Counted from the stretch's first letter, positions 17,687 through 26,652 are shown. The stretch: DNA of 64,000 nt from Macrococcoides bohemicum (GCF_042658685.1 NZ_JBHSQY010000029.1), one strand, 5' to 3'. A program made the numbers and translations. Notes: generated by a model from the letters alone, not told the origin.

Positions 17687-18241
17687 ATGTCTGAAAAGGA
17701 AAAAATGATTGCCGGATTGATGTATGATCCTAGTGATTTAGAATTAAAGAATGACCGTTTGAATGCTAAATTAACTGTGCGTGCGTATAATAACACGCCT
17801 GAAAATTTAGCAGATGAACGAAAAAAACGCATTAAAGCAATTCTTGGTTCAACTAAAGAACATGTTACGATTGAAACAGATTTCCGTTGTGACTATGGTT
17901 ATAATATTCATGTGGGTGAAAACTTTTATGCTAATCATGATTTAACGATTTTAGATGTTGCACCAGTAACTATCGGCGATAATTGTATGATAGCGCCTGG
18001 CGTCCATATCTATACAGCAACTCATCCGGTTGACCCCGCCCAGCGCAATAGCGGTTTAGAGTATGCTAAACCGGTTGTAATCGGAGATAATTGCTGGATT
18101 GGCGGTCGTAGTGTGATTAATCCAGGTGTGACGATTGGCAATAACGTTGTGATTGCCAGTGGCGCAGTTGTAACGAAAGATGTACCTGATAACGTTGTAG
18201 TGGCAGGTGTGCCATCCCGCGTTATACAAGTAATAGAATAA
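17687..18241 (+). CDS. maa: Maltose/galactoside O-acetyltransferase family protein
   Basis: 184 residues, left-handed beta-helix acetyltransferase. N-terminal Maa helical domain (EKMIAGLMYDPSD), then hexapeptide repeats with the catalytic histidine in TATHPVDP near 112-119 and PGVTIGNNVVIASGAVVTKD. Members acetylate sugars or other acceptors; the acceptor here is unknown. The GTG at 17678 is part of the ribosome site AGGTG, so ATG 17687 is used. Last gene of the yojF-bshB2-folE2 unit. A link to bacillithiol or its conjugates is only a guess from position. Confidence 0.82.
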   Translation: MSEKEKMIAGLMYDPSDLELKNDRLNAKLTVRAYNNTPENLADERKKRIKAILGSTKEHVTIETDFRCDYGYNIHVGENFYANHDLTILDVAPVTIGDNCMIAPGVHIYTATHPVDPAQRNSGLEYAKPVVIGDNCWIGGRSVINPGVTIGNNVVIASGAVVTKDVPDNVVVAGVPSRVIQVIE

Positions 18242-18249
18242 TATGAAGA

Positions 18250-18283
18250 AAGCGATGATACATGTAGAGATCATCGCTTTTTA
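18250..18283 (+). terminator. Terminator of the yojF-bshB2-folE2-maa operon
   Basis: AGCGATGAT / ATCATCGCT stem of 9 bp with a 10-base loop and a run of T. Confidence 0.88.
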
Positions 18284-18314
18284 TTTGGATGTGACAATAA
18301 ATCTAGTGCGTCTT

Positions 18315-18339
18315 GTCCGATATACCACTTATATCGGAC
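18315..18339. repeat. Perfect inverted repeat downstream of the Cof gene
   Basis: GTCCGATAT / ATATCGGAC, 9-bp arms and a 7-base loop, lying between two convergent genes. No T run on either side, so it is not a standard terminator; it may protect a 3' end. Confidence 0.6.
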
Positions 18340-18358
18340 TTGTTTGGCTCTGTGAAAT

Positions 18359-19225
18359 CTAAACTTCTCCATTCATCACTTGCATAATTGCGCGTCCGAC
18401 ACCGCTGTCTTCATTAGATCCAGCCATATAACGCGCTGCAGCTTTTACTTCATCTGTACCGTTTTCCATTGCAAATGAATACTGCGCTTTCTCAATCATC
18501 GAAATATCATTTAAATTATCACCAATCGCCATCACTTGATCCATTGTGATATTTAGTTGTTCGCATAGCGCCTCTAATGCAATTCCTTTTTGTGCATCAT
18601 TATGTGTGATTTCAATGTTACCACGAGATGACGCTGATACTGCTAAATGTTTAAACTGCGCGAGTTCAGCTTTAGCGGCATCAATTTTTTCTAAATCACT
18701 AGAGAAGGCTAAGAATTTCATCACGATCTCACCATCACGTTCGTATACTTCCTGATAATTTGATACTTCTTTCAGTGATCCATTATCAATTCGTTTCTGG
18801 ATAGAGTGGCGTATTTTTTCTACATCCGGTGTGTGTCCCATCTTTTCTGCAATATCCAGATAAATTTGTAAGTCTTTCTCTTTATCTTCCGTATAAATGC
18901 GTGCACTTGTGTATACCTGATAATACAAACTATATTTATCTAATATCGAAGTAACATCTTTAATCTGCTGATCGCTTAATTTCGAAGTATGTCTAATATT
19001 GAATTCCTCATCACGTACTTCTGCACCATTCAAGCAAATGAATGGTACTTTTAATCCTGTCGGTTTAATAGGCGTATTCGCTTCATAGAATGCACGTCCT
19101 GTAGCAATGACAACTGTAACACCTTTTGATTGTGCATATTCAATCGCCTTAATATTTTCTTCAGATACTTCATGTGCGCTGTTTAATAATGTTCCATCCA
19201 TATCGGTTGCAATTAGTTTAATCAT
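18359..19225 (-). CDS. Cof-type HAD phosphatase
   Basis: 288 residues of HAD subfamily IIB. Motif I DMDGTLLN at 8-15, motif II in VVIATGR, lysine motif III near K210 (NDAQKGIALEAL) and motif IV GDNLNDISMIE. Such enzymes dephosphorylate sugar phosphates, flavin or pyridoxal phosphate; substrate unknown. Start well supported by GAGGAG. Convergent with the maa operon. Confidence 0.9.
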   Translation of the reverse strand: MIKLIATDMDGTLLNSAHEVSEENIKAIEYAQSKGVTVVIATGRAFYEANTPIKPTGLKVPFICLNGAEVRDEEFNIRHTSKLSDQQIKDVTSILDKYSLYYQVYTSARIYTEDKEKDLQIYLDIAEKMGHTPDVEKIRHSIQKRIDNGSLKEVSNYQEVYERDGEIVMKFLAFSSDLEKIDAAKAELAQFKHLAVSASSRGNIEITHNDAQKGIALEALCEQLNITMDQVMAIGDNLNDISMIEKAQYSFAMENGTDEVKAAARYMAGSNEDSGVGRAIMQVMNGEV

Positions 19226-19279
19226 GGGCTCATCTCCTCATTTGAATACATACAGTTTAACAAATTTTTTAAGCGATAT

Positions 19280-19774
19280 CTAAAATAACTCACTTTCAAG
19301 TTTTTTTTGTTTTTCGAGTAACTTTTTCTGTCTTAAAATTCTAAAGAAATCTTTCAGTAAGTTACTACATTCATCATGACATATCCCGCTAATCACAGTT
19401 GCCCGATGATTAAATTCCCGTTGATTGAGTAAGTTCATCAGACTGCCACTGCATCCACCTTTTTCATCATGTGCGCCGTAAACAACAATTGGTATACGAC
19501 TCATCACGATAGCTCCACTGCACATCACACATGGTTCCAGTGTTACATACAACGTACACTCCTCTAAGCGCCACGACCCTAAATGTTCACTTGCTGCCTG
19601 AATTGCTTTCATCTCCGCATGATGAATCGGATTTTGTTCGGACTCCCGTGTATTAAATCCTCTACCGATAATTTCACCGTGATGGACTACTACAGCACCA
19701 ATCGGTACTTCATCAATTGCTAAAGCTTTATTCGCTTCTTCAATTGCAAGTTTCATATAAACTTCATGATTCAA
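19280..19774 (-). CDS. tadA: tRNA-specific adenosine deaminase
   Basis: 164 residues. Converts A34 to inosine in tRNA-Arg(ACG). Zinc cytidine-deaminase fold with HAE at 52-54 (catalytic glutamate) and PCVMC at 81-85. The frame reaches an ATG at 19792 that lacks any ribosome site. The TTG at 19774 lies 8 bases after GGTGG and gives an N-terminus aligned with other TadA proteins, so it is preferred. Divergent from the deoxynucleoside kinase pair, with about 70 bp between. Confidence 0.92.
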   Translation of the reverse strand: MNHEVYMKLAIEEANKALAIDEVPIGAVVVHHGEIIGRGFNTRESEQNPIHHAEMKAIQAASEHLGSWRLEECTLYVTLEPCVMCSGAIVMSRIPIVVYGAHDEKGGCSGSLMNLLNQREFNHRATVISGICHDECSNLLKDFFRILRQKKLLEKQKKLESELF

Positions 19775-19847
19775 ATTTTCGTCCACCTTCATAATTTTTG
19801 TGTTACAATACTATATACTATTTTATTCTACATTAGAGGAGATTATT

Positions 19848-20468
19848 ATGACACCTTTATATATTGCAATTGAAGGCCCTATCGGTGTCGGCAAAAGTTC
19901 ATTAACTACTTTACTTTCCAAACATCTAGGCGTTCCTGCGATGTACGAAATCGTAGAAGAGAATCCTTTTCTTTCAGACTTTTATGCTGACATTGAAAAG
20001 TGGAGCTTTCAAACCGAGATGTTCTTCTTATGCCATCGATACAAAGAGTTAAGTGAGTTAAGTAAAGATAAAGCTGTAGTCAGCGATTATCACATTCTAA
20101 AGAATAAAGTGTTTGCAAAGAATACTTTAAACTATAATGAATATGATAAATTTATCCGCATCTACGATATTTTGACTGAAGATATTAGAGAACCTGATGC
20201 AACGATATTCTTAACAGCAGATCTTGATACGTTAAAGAAACGTATCGCCAAACGTGCGCGTGACTTTGAACAAATCATTGAAGATGATTATCTGATTAAG
20301 TTAACCGATGATTATAAAAATGTATACGAATCTATGAAAGATAGTGATACAACCTTACTTATCGATACGACACATCTTGACTTTGTAAATAATCCACAAG
20401 ATTTCGAACAAATATTACAACGCATTACCGCGAGAATTGGAGAACACAATGTACCAAATACCAAATGA
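19848..20468 (+). CDS. Deoxynucleoside kinase (deoxyadenosine/deoxycytidine type)
   Basis: 206 residues. P-loop GPIGVGKS at 10-17 and a salvage-kinase fold; phosphorylates deoxynucleosides to monophosphates. The second gene in the pair is a paralogue, and such tandem genes form heterodimers or complementary dAK/dCK and dGK activities in lactobacilli, Bacillus and Staphylococcus. Here the usual DRS motif is replaced by SDYH, as in the dCK/dAK branch. A TTG at 19800 is in frame, but the ATG at 19848 with AGAGGAG is the start. Overlaps the next gene by 20 bases. Confidence 0.85.
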   Translation: MTPLYIAIEGPIGVGKSSLTTLLSKHLGVPAMYEIVEENPFLSDFYADIEKWSFQTEMFFLCHRYKELSELSKDKAVVSDYHILKNKVFAKNTLNYNEYDKFIRIYDILTEDIREPDATIFLTADLDTLKKRIAKRARDFEQIIEDDYLIKLTDDYKNVYESMKDSDTTLLIDTTHLDFVNNPQDFEQILQRITARIGEHNVPNTK

Positions 20469-21105
20469 TGCAATTATTACTATCGCTGGCACAGTAGGTG
20501 TCGGTAAATCTTCTTTAACAAGAGCTTTAGCTGAAAAATTAAACTTTAAAACGTCTTTCGAAAAAGTTGATAATAATCCTTATCTTGAAAAATTCTATGC
20601 TGACTTTGATCGTTGGAGCTTCCATCTGCAAATATACTTTTTAGCAGAACGCTTCAAAGAACAAAAACGTATGTTTGAGTATGGTGGTGGATTTATTCAA
20701 GATCGCTCTATTTACGAAGACGTTGATATCTTTGCTAAGATGCATGAAGAAGGCGGTACGATGACGGCTGAAGACTTCAAAACGTATTATGAATTATATG
20801 AAGCCATGGTGATGACGCCATACTTCCCTAAACCTGACTGTTTAATCTATTTAGAGTGTGACTATGAATCTGTAATTAATCGTATCGCTGAGCGTGGACG
20901 TCAAATGGAAATTGAAACTGATGAAACTTACTGGCGTGCCTTATTTGCGCGTTATGAAAAGTGGATTGATGGTTTCAACGCCTGTCCAGTCGTACGTGTA
21001 AATATTAATGAATATGATGTGTATGACAATATCGATTCACTGGACCCTGTTATTCAAAAAATCGCAAAAGTCATTGAAACGCATAGAGCTATGCATAAAA
21101 GATAA
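20449..21105 (+). CDS. Deoxynucleoside kinase (deoxyguanosine type)
   Basis: 218 residues, paralogue of the preceding gene. P-loop GTVGVGKS near 14-21, substrate-binding FYADFDRWSFHLQIYFL near 45-61, the DRSIYED motif with the arginine that contacts the base, and a lid region with RIAERGRQME. Probably dGK, by comparison with B. subtilis and Staphylococcus pairs. Start ATG 20449 has GGAG 6-7 bases upstream, inside the end of the first gene, so translation is coupled. Confidence 0.85.
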   Translation: MYQIPNDAIITIAGTVGVGKSSLTRALAEKLNFKTSFEKVDNNPYLEKFYADFDRWSFHLQIYFLAERFKEQKRMFEYGGGFIQDRSIYEDVDIFAKMHEEGGTMTAEDFKTYYELYEAMVMTPYFPKPDCLIYLECDYESVINRIAERGRQMEIETDETYWRALFARYEKWIDGFNACPVVRVNINEYDVYDNIDSLDPVIQKIAKVIETHRAMHKR

Positions 21106-21110
21106 AAGAT

Positions 21111-21147
21111 AAAAATGGTACGGTAAAAATTTACCGTACCATTTTTA
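21111..21147. terminator. Bidirectional terminator after the kinase pair
   Basis: A 17-bp perfect stem, AAAAATGGTACGGTAAA against its complement, with a two-base gap; A tract on one side and T tract on the other serve both strands. It separates convergent genes. Confidence 0.93.
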
Positions 21148-21154
21148 TATTGTT

Positions 21155-21847
21155 TTATAACTCAAGTTTGTCAATCATTTCAGCGACACTATCTAGAACA
21201 ACGTGGGCATTACGCAAATCCTGTTGATTACCAGATCCTGATAATACACCAACGATTTTACCAACTTCACCATTTTGCCCAAGTTCAATATCCATCTCTG
21301 TATCACCCACCATCATCGTTTTCTCTTTGGCAACATTTAAATCATTCATAATAAGCTGCAACAATTCTTTTTGGGGTTTATGATACTCTGATGTGTCACT
21401 CGTAATAATCATATCAAAATATTCACGGATGCTATATTTATCTATAAATAAATCCATTGAAGCTGTGTCATCCGCTGATACGACAGCAAGAAGGTAACCT
21501 TTATCATGTAGAGATTTCAATGTTTTCTGAACACCTTCAATAATTTCGATGTCTTCCACTTCATTGTCAGACGTTGCATGTTCAATCTTTTTAAGTAACC
21601 AGCTGGCCATCGCATCACCATTCGGAAGCTTCTCTAAACTGGATACGATTGCCTTTGCTGTTTTTGCACCAATCAATTTATCAACATGATCATCGACAAT
21701 ACCGAATGCGTCTTTTATTTCAGATTTTGGCACATGAATATTTGTACGGACTGAAAATTCGTTAATCAAGTCATCAGCTAACTTCACCACCGGATGGCCT
21801 AATTTCATTAATGTTCCGTCTTTATCAAATACGATTAATTTCGTCAT
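21155..21847 (-). CDS. HAD superfamily IA phosphatase (phosphoglycolate-phosphatase-like)
   Basis: 230 residues. Motif I FDKDGTL at 7-13, a helical cap at about 20-100, motif II VVSADD, lysine in SEYHKPQKE and motif IV MVGDTEMDIELG. The cap size fits subfamily IA. Substrate unknown. Stands between the convergent kinase pair and an upstream EIIC-like gene from which it is separated by a hairpin. Confidence 0.82.
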   Translation of the reverse strand: MTKLIVFDKDGTLMKLGHPVVKLADDLINEFSVRTNIHVPKSEIKDAFGIVDDHVDKLIGAKTAKAIVSSLEKLPNGDAMASWLLKKIEHATSDNEVEDIEIIEGVQKTLKSLHDKGYLLAVVSADDTASMDLFIDKYSIREYFDMIITSDTSEYHKPQKELLQLIMNDLNVAKEKTMMVGDTEMDIELGQNGEVGKIVGVLSGSGNQQDLRNAHVVLDSVAEMIDKLEL

Positions 21848-21903
21848 AATCTTTTTCTTCTCCTTAGCTTTACTTTTATTATTTTTATACCCCTTTCACG
21901 CAA

Positions 21904-21935
21904 ATATATCTCACTCGAACTTGAGTGAGATATAT
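21904..21935 (-). terminator. Hairpin after the EIIC-like gene
   Basis: ATATATCTCACTC / GAGTGAGATATAT, 13-bp perfect stem with a 6-base loop. The T run on the minus strand is weak (ATATATTT), so termination may be partial. Confidence 0.7.
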
Positions 21936-21938
21936 TAT

Positions 21939-22973
21939 TTATTTGATTTCTAACGCTAAATCCCCTGCTTTCACATGGTTGAAACGTCGTGCGACACCGT
22001 AGTGTAATACATAAGTAACTACAAGCGGAAGTAATACGCCTGCAATCATAAATTGCGTAAATGGTACAACCCCTTGATCATTTAAGATTTGCATCGGTGC
22101 GATAAATCCGCATAAGCCGATGCCACCAATTTCATATGGCACGCCTAAATGAAATCCAAGGATTGCAACCGGTCCACTGATTGCAGCAGCTGCAAGTGGC
22201 GCTACCATAATTTTAGGGTTGTTTACAATGTTCGGGAACTGAACTTTAGGTGTACAAACGAGCTGTGCTAAGAAGCCACCTAAATCATTATCCTTTAATC
22301 CCATAGCTGTGTATCCTACAAATTGTGCTGAGATACCGACAAGTGCTGCCGCAGAAGATGCTGGGTCAAGTTGTAAGACGATAACCAGCGCTGCTGAAGA
22401 TGCTGGTGTCATTACGATAACTGCAAATACGAGCGCAATCACTACAGATGAGATAAGTGGTTGTCCTTCTACAGATTGAGCGATCGATTTCGAAATAACG
22501 ACTAATGCCGGTTCAACGACACGTGCGAGATAATAACCTACTACACTACCTACAAGCACTGCAGATGTTGGTACGGCCATCATGTCAAGAATCGTCTTTC
22601 CGGTTACTTTCTTCCCGACATACGTTGCTACGATTGCACCGATAATTGCACCGATTGGAAGTCCTGTCTGGATTGTAAATACTCCATTCACTTCTTTTAG
22701 TGCGTTACCGCCAATCGTTGCAGCAACCATTGCAGAAACTAATGTAATGCCATTTGCGCCTAAACTATAAGCAATCGCTCCTCCTAGTGCCGGCGCTAAA
22801 ATTAACATCGAAATTGTGCCAAAAAGAACTAATAAATCAATGTGTAATAAACCACCTAGTGACTTTAAGAGCATGCCTACCCCGAGAGATACAAAGATAC
22901 CGGCTGAGATACCTTGTGCTCCTTTTTCGAATCGATCCTTAAAATATGCTTTTTTACTCATCTCATGTTCCAT
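21939..22973 (-). CDS. PTS EIIC-type membrane protein without partner domains
   Basis: 344 residues, about ten membrane helices, glycine- and alanine-rich, with KGAQGISAGIFVSLGVGML at the N-terminus and GLPIGAIIGAIVATYVGKK in the middle. This is the stand-alone PTS_EIIC_2 family, encoded without EIIA or EIIB. It lacks an obvious phosphorylation site and may act as a facilitator. Staphylococcus has the same gene near ilvE. Start with AGGAGTGG. Substrate unknown. Confidence 0.75.
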   Translation of the reverse strand: MEHEMSKKAYFKDRFEKGAQGISAGIFVSLGVGMLLKSLGGLLHIDLLVLFGTISMLILAPALGGAIAYSLGANGITLVSAMVAATIGGNALKEVNGVFTIQTGLPIGAIIGAIVATYVGKKVTGKTILDMMAVPTSAVLVGSVVGYYLARVVEPALVVISKSIAQSVEGQPLISSVVIALVFAVIVMTPASSAALVIVLQLDPASSAAALVGISAQFVGYTAMGLKDNDLGGFLAQLVCTPKVQFPNIVNNPKIMVAPLAAAAISGPVAILGFHLGVPYEIGGIGLCGFIAPMQILNDQGVVPFTQFMIAGVLLPLVVTYVLHYGVARRFNHVKAGDLALEIK

Positions 22974-23065
22974 AATTATCCACTCCTATTTTTAGTTTTT
23001 ACATAATATGACCTTCTTTATCGTTACAAATATGAATATCCATAATTGACCACTCTCCTTAATAT

Positions 23066-24136
23066 TTATTCTACTGAAATACACCATCCAAATGGATCTT
23101 CTTTCGAACCATTTTGAATGCTTGTATACGCCTTATATAGCTCTTCAGTTAATTTACCTGTATTACCATCGCCAATCGTTAATACTTCATCTTTATATTT
23201 AATCTCGCCAACCGGTGAGATAACGACTGCTGTTCCTGCACCAAATACTTCCGTTAAACTACCATCCTTTGCACTATCCACAACTTCCTGAATGCCGATG
23301 CGACGTTCTTCTACATCGTACCCTAAATGCTCAGCAAGCTCTAAAATAGACTTACGTGTAATACCTGGTAAAATACTGCCATTCAGTTCAGGTGTTACAA
23401 GCTTATTGTTGATAACAAAGAATATATTCATACTTCCTACTTCTTCAATATATGCTTGATCCACACCGTCTAGCCACAATACTTGATCATAGCCTAATTT
23501 TTCAGCTCTTGACTGAGCAATCAGACTTGCAGCATAGTTGCCTGCTGCCTTCGCAAAGCCTACACCACCTCTAACCGCTCTAACATATTCATCTTCAACA
23601 TAGATTTTCGTTGGTGATAATTGTTCACCACCGTAATAAGCACCTACCGGAGATAAAAGAATCAAAAATTTATAGCTGAGCGCTGGTCTTACACCTAAGA
23701 ATGGTTCATTCGCAAATACAATCGGTCTAATATATAAAGACTGGCCGGCGCCATCTGGAATCCACGCTTCTTCCAGTGCAACAAGCTGTTTGAGTGCTTG
23801 TACCATTTCCTCAACATCTATTTGAGGCATTTCTAATCGTTCACATGATTTATTCATTCGTTTAAAATTTTGGTCGGGGCGAAATAACTGAATACCATCT
23901 TTTGTCTTGTAAGCCTTCAGTCCTTCAAAGACTGCCTGACCATAATGAAGTACTTGCGAAGCTGGGCTCATGGAGATTTCCTGATAAGGGATGATTTTTT
24001 TATTATGCCAACCTTCTTCTTGTGTGTAATCCATTGAAAACATATAATCTGTAAAAAATCGACCAAATCCCAAGTTTTCAGGATCAGGCTTTTGCTGTTT
24101 ATGCATTCGTTCTTCCACTTCAAAGACTGCTACCAT
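23066..24136 (-). CDS. ilvE: Branched-chain amino-acid aminotransferase
   Basis: 356 residues, fold-type IV PLP aminotransferase making or using Leu, Ile and Val. The PLP lysine is in GGVGFAKAAGNYAAS; LYIRPIVFA, VLWLDGVDQAYIEEVGSMN (part: EEVGSMN) and NGSILPGITR are family motifs. The frame reaches a TTG at 24154, but the ATG at 24136 is 9 bases after AAAGGA and is chosen. A cre-like sequence lies about 100 bp upstream and a terminator of tdh separates it from that gene, so it has its own promoter. Confidence 0.95.
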   Translation of the reverse strand: MVAVFEVEERMHKQQKPDPENLGFGRFFTDYMFSMDYTQEEGWHNKKIIPYQEISMSPASQVLHYGQAVFEGLKAYKTKDGIQLFRPDQNFKRMNKSCERLEMPQIDVEEMVQALKQLVALEEAWIPDGAGQSLYIRPIVFANEPFLGVRPALSYKFLILLSPVGAYYGGEQLSPTKIYVEDEYVRAVRGGVGFAKAAGNYAASLIAQSRAEKLGYDQVLWLDGVDQAYIEEVGSMNIFFVINNKLVTPELNGSILPGITRKSILELAEHLGYDVEERRIGIQEVVDSAKDGSLTEVFGAGTAVVISPVGEIKYKDEVLTIGDGNTGKLTEELYKAYTSIQNGSKEDPFGWCISVE

Positions 24137-24237
24137 TTCATTCAATCCTTTCAAAATTTATTATTAATGTCACTCAGTATAGCAACTCTAAATTTGTTTT
24201 TCAATAAGTTTTTAGAAAATTCTAATTGTTCTATATA

Positions 24238-24253
24238 ATTAAAACGCTTACAT
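24238..24253. promoter_or_regulatory. cre-like CcpA site upstream of ilvE
   Basis: ATTAAAACGCTTACAT (plus) matches the cre consensus WTGNNARCGNWWWCAW except for one position; the reverse strand reads ATGTAAGCGTTTTAAT. Similar sites occur before tdh and kbl. Confidence 0.45.
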
Positions 24254-24261
24254 TTTAAAAA

Positions 24262-24313
24262 TCAAAAAAATCCGAAGAAATTCGCAGTATTTACTACGCA
24301 TTTCTTCAGATTC
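24262..24313 (-). terminator. tdh terminator
   Basis: On the minus strand GAATCTGAAGAAATGCG pairs with CGAATTTCTTCGGATT (two mismatches or bulges) around a loop of about 10, followed by TTTTTTTGATTTTT. Confidence 0.85.
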
Positions 24314-24330
24314 TTTATAAAATTTATCAA

Positions 24331-25284
24331 TTATTTATTTTCTTTTAAGTTAATTGCATCTAACATTTCTTTCGTCATCGCATCTAAATCAAACTTAGGT
24401 TCAAATCCCCATTGTTTCTTCGCTTCCGTTGCATCGATTGAGTTCGGCCAGCTTTGTGCAATACCTTCACGCACTGGATCTACATCATAATCAAGTTCGA
24501 AGTCTGGCATTACTTTACGAATGCTTGCAGCGATCATTTCGGGATCTACACTCATTGCTGTAACGTTAAATGCGTTACGGTCTTTTAAGTTTTCAGCAGG
24601 TGCTTCCATTAACTTGATAATTGCATCAATCGCGTCATCCATAAACATCATATCCATGTATGTACCTTTGTTGATGTATGAAGTGTATTTACCTTCACGA
24701 ATCGCTTTGAAGTAGATTTCTACTGCATAGTCAGTCGTACCGCCACCTGGTTCTTTAACGTGTGAGATAAGACCTGGGAAACGTACACCACGCGTATCTA
24801 CACCGAAACGGTGGAAGTAGTAGTCACATAATAACTCACCAGAAACTTTGTTTACACCATACATTGTTGTAGGACGTTGAATTGTAACTTGTGGTGTATT
24901 ATCAGCTGGTGTGCTAGGACCAAAAGCTCCGATTGAAGATGGTGTAAAGAATTGCATGTTATATTTACGTGCAACTTCTAATGCATTCAATAATCCACCC
25001 ATATTTAAGTTCCATGCAAATACCGGATTTTTCTCAGCAGTAGCTGATAATAATGCAGCCATATGCATTAATGTATCTGCTTTAAAGTCCGCAGCTAATT
25101 TGTCCATACGTTCAGCATCTGTTACATCTAACGCTTCGAAAGGACCTTCTAAAACTTTTGCGCCTTCTTCTGGACGACGTAAGTCTGTGGCTAATACATT
25201 GTCTACACCATAAATTTCACGTAATTTAAGCGTTAATTCAGTTCCGATTTGACCTAATGCACCAGTAATCATAATTCTTTTCAT
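24331..25284 (-). CDS. tdh: L-threonine 3-dehydrogenase, epimerase-type
   Basis: 317 residues of the short-chain dehydrogenase/epimerase type of TDH, which oxidises L-threonine to 2-amino-3-ketobutyrate with NAD. N-terminal GALGQIG at 7-13 is the dinucleotide loop; the catalytic pair is in YGVNKVSGE near 143-147. It partners the glycine C-acetyltransferase encoded upstream (kbl), completing conversion of threonine to glycine and acetyl-CoA. A terminator lies between kbl and tdh, so it also has its own promoter region with a cre-like site and an inverted repeat. Confidence 0.93.
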   Translation of the reverse strand: MKRIMITGALGQIGTELTLKLREIYGVDNVLATDLRRPEEGAKVLEGPFEALDVTDAERMDKLAADFKADTLMHMAALLSATAEKNPVFAWNLNMGGLLNALEVARKYNMQFFTPSSIGAFGPSTPADNTPQVTIQRPTTMYGVNKVSGELLCDYYFHRFGVDTRGVRFPGLISHVKEPGGGTTDYAVEIYFKAIREGKYTSYINKGTYMDMMFMDDAIDAIIKLMEAPAENLKDRNAFNVTAMSVDPEMIAASIRKVMPDFELDYDVDPVREGIAQSWPNSIDATEAKKQWGFEPKFDLDAMTKEMLDAINLKENK

Positions 25285-25301
25285 GTTTATACCCCTTTAT
25301 G

Positions 25302-25332
25302 TACATTTGTCTTTCTCAAGAGTACAAATGTA
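25302..25332. promoter_or_regulatory. Inverted repeat in the tdh leader, possible operator
   Basis: TACATTTGT and ACAAATGTA, 9-bp perfect arms separated by 13 bases, about 18-48 bp before the tdh start. It may bind a dimeric regulator or fold in the leader RNA; no known factor is recognised. Confidence 0.4.
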
Positions 25333-25365
25333 ATAATTTTTAATTATTTTTACATTTATTCTATA

Positions 25366-25381
25366 ATAAAAACGGTTACAT
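25366..25381. promoter_or_regulatory. cre-like CcpA site upstream of tdh
   Basis: ATAAAAACGGTTACAT fits the cre consensus at 15 of 16 positions (G3 replaced by A). It lies about 82 bp before tdh. Confidence 0.5.
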
Positions 25382-25401
25382 GTCCATTAGGGAGATACAT
25401 A

Positions 25402-25428
25402 AAAAGAGTGGGAAATTCCCACTCTTTT
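25402..25428 (-). terminator. Terminator between kbl and tdh
   Basis: AAAAGAGTGGGAA / TTCCCACTCTTTT, 13-bp arms around one central base (the AA/TT pairs at the tip form the real loop), followed by TTTTT on the minus strand. Confidence 0.85.
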
Positions 25429-25461
25429 GTGATTTGTTCATATTATTTTAAGATTTACAAA

Positions 25462-26652
25462 TTATTTAATGATATTTAACGCTTTACCTACACGCTCATA
25501 AATTGCTAAAGCATCGTCTAACATTTCTTTAGTATGCGCAGCAGTTGGCATATTACGTACACGTCCTGTACCCTTTGGCACAGTTGGGAAGACGATAGAT
25601 TTAGCATATACGCCTTCTTCCATTAAACGTTTAGAGAATTCTTGAGTTGTTTTCTCATCACCGATAATACATGGAGTGATCGGTGTCTCTGAATGACCGA
25701 TATCGAAACCTAATTTTTTAAGACCGTCTTTTAAGTAGTTACCATTTTCCCATAACTTATCATGTAACTCAGTAGATTCCATTAAAATATCGATTGCTTC
25801 AGTAATCGCACGTGTATCTGCTGGCGCTAATGAAGTAGAGAATAAGAATGGACGTGAAGCAACTTTTAACCAGTCAATTAAATCTTGAGTACCAGCTACA
25901 TATCCACCAACAACACCGATTGCTTTTGATAAAGTACCGATTTGGAAATCAATCTTATCCTGAAGACCGAAATGTTTCACTGTTCCTGCACCTTTACCCA
26001 TTACACCACTACCGTGTGCATCATCAACATAAGTGATTAAACCGAATTCTTCAGCGATTTCAACGATTTCTGGTAATTTTGCAACGTCTCCATCCATAGA
26101 GAATACACCATCAGTAATATACATTACTTTTTTGTATAAACCAGATTCAACCGCTTCTTTTGCTTTCGCACGTAAATCGTCCATATCTGAGTGATTTACA
26201 CGGATGATCTTCGCTCTAGATAAACGACATCCGTCGATGATAGATGCATGGTTTAATTCATCTGAAAGAATTGCATCTTCTTTATTCATAACTGCGCTAA
26301 TTGCTGCCATATTACAGTTAAAACCAGATTGGTATGCAATTGCAGCTTCAGTACCTTTAAATTCTGCTAATTTTTCTTCTAATTGAACGTGTAAATCTAA
26401 TGTACCATTGATTGTACGTACCGCACCTGCACCAACACCGTGTGAGTCTACAGCTTCTTTTGCAACTTTCTTCATGCGATCATTTGTAGCTAAACCTAAG
26501 TAGTTATTAGATGAAAGGTTGATTAATTCTTTACCTTTGATTTTAATGATTGGACCGTTTGCGCCTTCAACAACATTAATTTCATTGTATAGACCGTTGT
26601 CTTTTAAATAAGTTAAATTCTCTGTTAAGAACTGTTCTAATACTTTAGACAT
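25462..26652 (-). CDS. kbl: Glycine C-acetyltransferase (2-amino-3-ketobutyrate CoA ligase)
   Basis: 396 residues, alpha-oxoamine synthase family, PLP enzyme that cleaves 2-amino-3-ketobutyrate with CoA into glycine and acetyl-CoA. The PLP lysine is in TLSKAIGVVGGY near 238-249; NNYLGLA, SGFNCNMA and DDAHGSGVMG are typical. The frame extends to a GTG at 26661 inside the ribosome site AGGGGTG; ATG 26652 is used. BioF is the main alternative family member, but the tdh neighbour decides. Confidence 0.93.
   Translation of the reverse strand: MSKVLEQFLTENLTYLKDNGLYNEINVVEGANGPIIKIKGKELINLSSNNYLGLATNDRMKKVAKEAVDSHGVGAGAVRTINGTLDLHVQLEEKLAEFKGTEAAIAYQSGFNCNMAAISAVMNKEDAILSDELNHASIIDGCRLSRAKIIRVNHSDMDDLRAKAKEAVESGLYKKVMYITDGVFSMDGDVAKLPEIVEIAEEFGLITYVDDAHGSGVMGKGAGTVKHFGLQDKIDFQIGTLSKAIGVVGGYVAGTQDLIDWLKVASRPFLFSTSLAPADTRAITEAIDILMESTELHDKLWENGNYLKDGLKKLGFDIGHSETPITPCIIGDEKTTQEFSKRLMEEGVYAKSIVFPTVPKGTGRVRNMPTAAHTKEMLDDALAIYERVGKALNIIK

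Noticed and set aside
18315..18339. Hairpin GTCCGATAT / ATATCGGAC as terminator of the Cof gene
   Set aside because: No T run follows on either strand, so it is recorded only as an inverted repeat.
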